Assembly (NCBI RefSeq): GCF_017942085.1 | Contig: NZ_JAGKSP010000001.1 | Location: 1,162,765 to 1,226,764, forward strand | Direction of reading: 5' to 3' | Length of the DNA: 64,000 bases | Source: Paenibacillus lignilyticus | GTDB lineage: Bacteria > Bacillota > Bacilli > Paenibacillales > Paenibacillaceae | Part shown: piece by piece, positions 60,398 to 64,000 of the stretch | How positions within the stretch are numbered: the stretch's first letter is position 1 | Layout of the letters: every line of letters begins with the position of its first letter | The notes under the pieces: model-generated | The model's database searches: none | Told to the model about the DNA's origin: nothing | What the model saw: the letters and a program-made list of their open reading frames with translations, nothing else | Made by a program: the position numbers and the translations under genes

Positions 60398-62527
60398 TTA
60401 AGCCGTCTGACTACTGCGATGTCTGTACCAGTTCTCGAACAAATTCGCCGGAATCGGCTTGGTGAAGTAGAAGCCTTGTGCTTCCTCGCAGTTGCGTTCA
60501 CGCAGAAACTTAATCTGTTCGTCATTCTCTACGCCTTCGGCTGTCACTTTAAGCTTTAAATTTTTGGCCATCGTTGTAATGGTCGCAACAATGGCCGCGT
60601 CGCTGCCGCCTTGCGCCAAATCGCTGACGAATGAGCGGTCAATCTTCAGCTTATCGATGGGGAATCGTTTGAGCGAGATCAGCGAGCTGTAGCCCGTACC
60701 GAAATCATCGATGCTGATCTGCACGCCTATCTCCTTCAAGCTGGTCAGCGTATCGCTGGCGAACTCCACGTCACTGGTCATACTCTCCGTAATCTCCAGC
60801 TCCAAATACTTCGGCGGCATACCCGTTGAATCCAATATGCCTTTTATCCGTTCCGCCAGCTGATGCTGTCTAAATTGCCGCATGGACAAGTTCACGGACA
60901 TCATCATTGGCGGCAAGCCTGCTTCCTGCCAAGCAACGTTCTGTTTGCAGGCGGCCTTGAGCACCCACTCGCCAAGCTGAAGAATAAGTCCGTTCTCTTC
61001 CGTGAGCGGAATAAAATCGCCCGGCGGCAGCAATCCCCGCTGCGGATGATTCCAGCGAACTAACGCCTCAACGCCTATTACTTTGCCCGTACTCAAATTG
61101 ACGAGCGGCTGATAAGCCAGCGTGAACTGTTCCTGATCAATTGCGCGCCGCAGATCGCTTTCCAGCCTCAAACGATCATGCGACTTCCGATTCATCTCCG
61201 GATCGTAGCTGGAGAATTCATTGCGATGCGCTTTGGCGCAGTACATCGCCGTATCCGCGTTCTTGAGCAGCACCTCGACGCTTTCGCCATCTTGCGGGTA
61301 GAAGGAAATGCCCAGACTAATCGTAATATGATATTCCGCTTCGCCAAGCACGAACGGTGCATCGAAGAGCCCCATCAATGCTTTGGCTCTTGTGTCTACC
61401 AGCTCCGTCTCCGTATCCTTAATGTCCGGCATTAAGACGACAAACTCGTCTCCTCCCATGCGGAACACGTGATTCGATTTGCCGGCTGCCAGCCGCAGCC
61501 GCTGGGAAACGGCCTGCAGCATCTGATCGCCGAAGGAATGACCAAGCGCATCATTAAAGGTTTTGAACCTGTCGATATCAAGCAGAAATACTGCGAGCTT
61601 ATGGTTACTCTGCTGCGCGCGCACCAGCTCCGCATTTAGCTGCTCCTGCAGCTGGCGCCGGTTGGATAACCCGGTTAGCTCGTCATGATAAGCCAAAAAA
61701 TTGATGCGTGATTCCGTCCGTTTCTGCTGCTTGAACGGCTCTTCAAGTGTAACGTAATAGATTCCCTTCATCAGGAAGTAGAACCCGGCCAATTTATAGA
61801 CATGCCCCAGGAGCATATCCGTGTCAACGACGCCGGCGCTTAAGATGAACTGCAAATTGGCGAACAAGAAGAAAACAAGCGATTGTATGATGGTTAGCAG
61901 CGCTTGCGGCCGTTCATTGCGATTCAGATAAAGCACCATGCCGATTGTACTCAAGTAGGAGAAAATGATGACGAAATAAACAAGTACGCGCAGCAGCTCG
62001 AGCGATTCGCCCGCAAGCACGGCAATACCTGACTGATCCGCCATCGCAAAGTAGGCGAATCCTACAGCGGTTGCAAAACCAAGGGAGATCAACATGGCCG
62101 GGAGCCGTTTCCTTGCCGAAACCGGTGCATCATTCTTGCGGAATATGATAAACAACCCGACAGAACCTATGAACTGGGCAGACATGGAGAACAGGGCGGA
62201 TAATGTTGTTTCTCCAACGGGATGGAAGAACGGCATTCCTTCTGCTGTAAGTCCATGAAGCATGTCGAACACACCGACTGCGCCGAATAGTGCCGCTGTA
62301 TAGAGCCTATGCTTCGACAATGACTTGACGAAGAACAGCCAGCCTAACACCAGCATGGTGAAGCTCACTGCATAACTGATAAATTCGATGCCGGAATGCA
62401 CGAACAAATAAGCTCGGTCCGCAATCGGCCGATAGAGTTCGCTATGAAAAACCCGCATCAATATAAAGCTGAAGATGGCGGCACAAGCCGTCCACATCGT
62501 TATTTTTTCCGCCCTATTTATAGACAT
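60398..62527 (-). CDS. Membrane GGDEF-EAL cyclic-di-GMP protein
   Basis: A 709-residue protein. Residues 10-255 contain about seven membrane segments, resembling a MASE3-type sensor. A GGDEF domain (intact GGDEF at 358-362, but no RxxD inhibitory site before it) can make cyclic di-GMP. An EAL domain (Glu487-Ala-Leu489, LEITES, DDFGTGYSS) can degrade it. Both active sites look complete, so it may be bifunctional or switched by the membrane domain. GAAGGAGG about 13 bases before the ATG at 62527 gives the start. It is a single gene. Confidence 0.92.
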   Translation of the reverse strand: MSINRAEKITMWTACAAIFSFILMRVFHSELYRPIADRAYLFVHSGIEFISYAVSFTMLVLGWLFFVKSLSKHRLYTAALFGAVGVFDMLHGLTAEGMPFFHPVGETTLSALFSMSAQFIGSVGLFIIFRKNDAPVSARKRLPAMLISLGFATAVGFAYFAMADQSGIAVLAGESLELLRVLVYFVIIFSYLSTIGMVLYLNRNERPQALLTIIQSLVFFLFANLQFILSAGVVDTDMLLGHVYKLAGFYFLMKGIYYVTLEEPFKQQKRTESRINFLAYHDELTGLSNRRQLQEQLNAELVRAQQSNHKLAVFLLDIDRFKTFNDALGHSFGDQMLQAVSQRLRLAAGKSNHVFRMGGDEFVVLMPDIKDTETELVDTRAKALMGLFDAPFVLGEAEYHITISLGISFYPQDGESVEVLLKNADTAMYCAKAHRNEFSSYDPEMNRKSHDRLRLESDLRRAIDQEQFTLAYQPLVNLSTGKVIGVEALVRWNHPQRGLLPPGDFIPLTEENGLILQLGEWVLKAACKQNVAWQEAGLPPMMMSVNLSMRQFRQHQLAERIKGILDSTGMPPKYLELEITESMTSDVEFASDTLTSLKEIGVQISIDDFGTGYSSLISLKRFPIDKLKIDRSFVSDLAQGGSDAAIVATITTMAKNLKLKVTAEGVENDEQIKFLRERNCEEAQGFYFTKPIPANLFENWYRHRSSQTA

Positions 62528-62634
62528 GTTGTCTTGATGTCCTCCTTCAACAAAGAAAGCCGATGCTGTCTGCATGCCCATGTGATGATGTTCGAAAGTT
62601 ACGAGCAGAGCAGTATCTTCTCGAAAGCTGCAAG

Positions 62635-63456
62635 TTACCTACGCGGTGTCGGCGGCTGAAGAGCGATTCCCGCCGCTTCCAAGCCTTTACGCAGCGCAGC
62701 GGCAAATTCTCCTGCGCGCTGCCCGTCGCCATGGAGACATACCGTGTCTCCTTGAATAACGATCTCTTTGCCTTCGATTGTCCTTGCCGTCCCCGTCGTA
62801 ATGATGCTAAGCGTCTGGAGCAGCGCTTCTTCGGCGGAGGCCAGCGTCGCCCCCTGCCGATTTCGGGGAGTAAGAGTTCCATCCGCTTGATAAGAACGGT
62901 CTGCGAAGATCTCGGAAGCCGATTGCATGTTGTGCTTATTCGCTGCCGTAAGGAGCTCGCTCCCCCATTGTCCATATATGATAAGGGAAGGATCGAACAC
63001 GCTCACCGCGCGTACGAATGCGTCCGCAAGCTCTTCGCTTCGCCCTGCCATATGATAGAGCGCGCCGTGCGGCTTCACATGACGCAAGCTGACGCCGGCC
63101 GCACGAACGAATGCATCTAACGCGCCGATCTGGTAGAGTGTCATGTCAAAGACTTCCTGCGCGCTGACCGCCATCTCGCGCCGTCCGAAACCAAGTCGAT
63201 CCGGCAAGCCGGGATGCGCGCCGATGGCCGCTCCGGCCTCTGCCGCGCGATAAACGGCCTCACGCATCGCATGCGGATCACCGGCATGGAAGCCGCAGGC
63301 AATGTTCACCGAAGTCACATGCGCCAGCAGCTCTGTATCTTGTCCAAACGTATAAACGCCGTAGCTTTCGCCAAAATCGCAGTTCAGATCGATCCCTCGC
63401 TGCGACTGCGATAAATCGTGGATAGTAGTCATATCGGCTTTTGGCGGTCCTTTCAT
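62635..63456 (-). CDS. pxpA: 5-oxoprolinase subunit A (LamB/YcsF family)
   Basis: A 273-residue subunit of the ATP-dependent bacterial 5-oxoprolinase PxpABC, which opens 5-oxoproline to glutamate. The family signature is DLNCDFGESYG, then NIACGFHAGDP and VKPHGALYHMA. Length is normal. It starts five bases after the stop of the pxpC-like gene, so translation is coupled. A second possible ATG is at 63432. With the GGCT-like gene nearby, this region may handle 5-oxoproline. Confidence 0.92.
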   Translation of the reverse strand: MKGPPKADMTTIHDLSQSQRGIDLNCDFGESYGVYTFGQDTELLAHVTSVNIACGFHAGDPHAMREAVYRAAEAGAAIGAHPGLPDRLGFGRREMAVSAQEVFDMTLYQIGALDAFVRAAGVSLRHVKPHGALYHMAGRSEELADAFVRAVSVFDPSLIIYGQWGSELLTAANKHNMQSASEIFADRSYQADGTLTPRNRQGATLASAEEALLQTLSIITTGTARTIEGKEIVIQGDTVCLHGDGQRAGEFAAALRKGLEAAGIALQPPTPRR

Positions 63457-63460
63457 GATC

Positions 63461-64000
63461 CTATAATAATTTCCAGCTCGGTTTCTGGCATATTGCGAGA
63501 ACCGCAGCGAGCTGCCGCATGCCGCGTTCTTGCTCTCTATCCCTGTGCTGGGCTTCAGCCAGCGTCACTTCTTCGAAGGTGATATAATCGCCCGGCTTGC
63601 ACTGCGCGAGCAGCGGCAGGTCGGCGGTGATGACATGCGCCAGCTTCGGATAGCCGCCGGTCGTCTGGCAGTCCGCGCCGAGAACGATCGGCGCGCCGCC
63701 GCGCGGCACCTGTATCGTGCCGGCGATGACGCCGTGGGACAGCAGTTCTTCGCTGTCCTCCATGGGGAGCGGGGGTCCATCCAGGCGGACCCCCATCCGG
63801 TCTGATGCGGGAGCTACGCGATAGCGCTCCCGCATGAACGCCATACGGGCCGCTTCGCGGAATTGCCCGTACTCGGCGCCCGGCATCACGCGCAGCCGGA
63901 TGCCGGCGGGGGTTGCGCTGCCGCGCAGCAGCGCCGGCGGCGGCGCGAACCAGCCCGGGGCCGCCCAGCTGCGGCGGCCCCGGCCCTGCGGCGCTGCCGC
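63461..64000 (-). CDS. pxpC: 5-oxoprolinase subunit C (biotin-dependent carboxyltransferase-like), cut by window edge
   Basis: The last 179 residues of a KipA/PxpC-family protein; the frame stays open to the right edge, so the start lies outside. Visible motifs are RLRVMPGAEYGQF, AFMRERYRVAPASDRMGVRL, then GTIQVPRGGAPIVLGADCQT and GGYPKLAHVITADLPLLAQ, all typical of the carboxyltransferase-like fold of this family. Together with PxpA and PxpB it forms 5-oxoprolinase. A run rich in Pro, Ala and Gly is encoded near 63900-64000. Confidence 0.88.
   Translation of the reverse strand, partial: AAAPQGRGRRSWAAPGWFAPPPALLRGSATPAGIRLRVMPGAEYGQFREAARMAFMRERYRVAPASDRMGVRLDGPPLPMEDSEELLSHGVIAGTIQVPRGGAPIVLGADCQTTGGYPKLAHVITADLPLLAQCKPGDYITFEEVTLAEAQHRDREQERGMRQLAAVLAICQKPSWKLL

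Overview
The window looks like chromosomal DNA of an endospore-forming Bacillota, most likely a Paenibacillus or close relative. The evidence is AGGAGG-type ribosome binding sites throughout, frequent TTG and GTG starts, spore-coat genes (CotF-, CotB- and CotH-like), a Spo0E-family phosphatase, an alaR-alaT pair, a pheS-pheT T-box operon next to zapA and mutS2, and YcnI/YcnJ-type copper genes. I see no rRNA, tRNA, insertion sequence, prophage or CRISPR array. The window cuts a short-chain dehydrogenase at its left edge and pxpC at its right edge.

Layout. 0-4 kb: SDR (partial), cheX, a zinc-dependent phospholipase C-like protein, an HRDC protein and small conserved proteins, with a short promoter-terminator transcript at about 3.12-3.22 kb. 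4-20.5 kb: carbohydrate utilisation on the minus strand. This holds a GH38 alpha-mannosidase, a flavodoxin-fold quinone reductase, and a cluster of GH2 enzyme, Gfo/Idh/MocA oxidoreductase, LacI regulator, beta-helix/PKD protein, ABC importer (binding protein plus two permeases) and GH127 beta-L-arabinofuranosidase. Three copies of a LacI-type palindrome lie before lacI, and a CcpA-like cre lies before the GH2 gene. 20.7-28.4 kb: housekeeping genes (5'-3' exonuclease, two aminotransferases, ArsC/Spx-like protein, RluA, cobalamin adenosyltransferase, MFS, Spo0E-like, AlaR). 28.6-33.6 kb: a spore-coat island with CotF-like, CotB-like, Gly-X-Y repeat and CotH-kinase proteins. 33.7-41.6 kb: cysteine synthase, MFS, zinc-ribbon protein, a 25-residue membrane peptide, YshE-like, MutS2 and three plus-strand genes. 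41.7-49.3 kb: a ZapA domain fused to about 1100 residues of coiled coil, then pheT and pheS behind a T-box. 49.4-50.0 kb: a 113-bp tandem repeat array. 50.05-54.2 kb: copper genes (YcnI, response regulator, histidine kinase, CopC-CopD). 54.5-58.1 kb: class Ia ribonucleotide reductase nrdA-nrdB with paired NrdR boxes. 58.2-64 kb: AraC regulator, membrane protein, gamma-glutamylcyclotransferase-like protein, GGDEF-EAL protein and pxpA/pxpC.

How the genes work together. The sugar cluster reads as a complete import and degradation unit under substrate (LacI) and probably carbon-catabolite control. The coat island pairs a CotH-type kinase with two Ser-rich Gly-X-Y substrate candidates, echoing cotB-cotG-cotH of B. 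subtilis. The copper cluster combines two secreted proteins whose predicted mature N-terminus is His with a two-component system. The most unusual single gene is the 1192-residue ZapA-coiled-coil fusion. Starts were chosen from visible ribosome binding sites and often differ from the longest reading frame.
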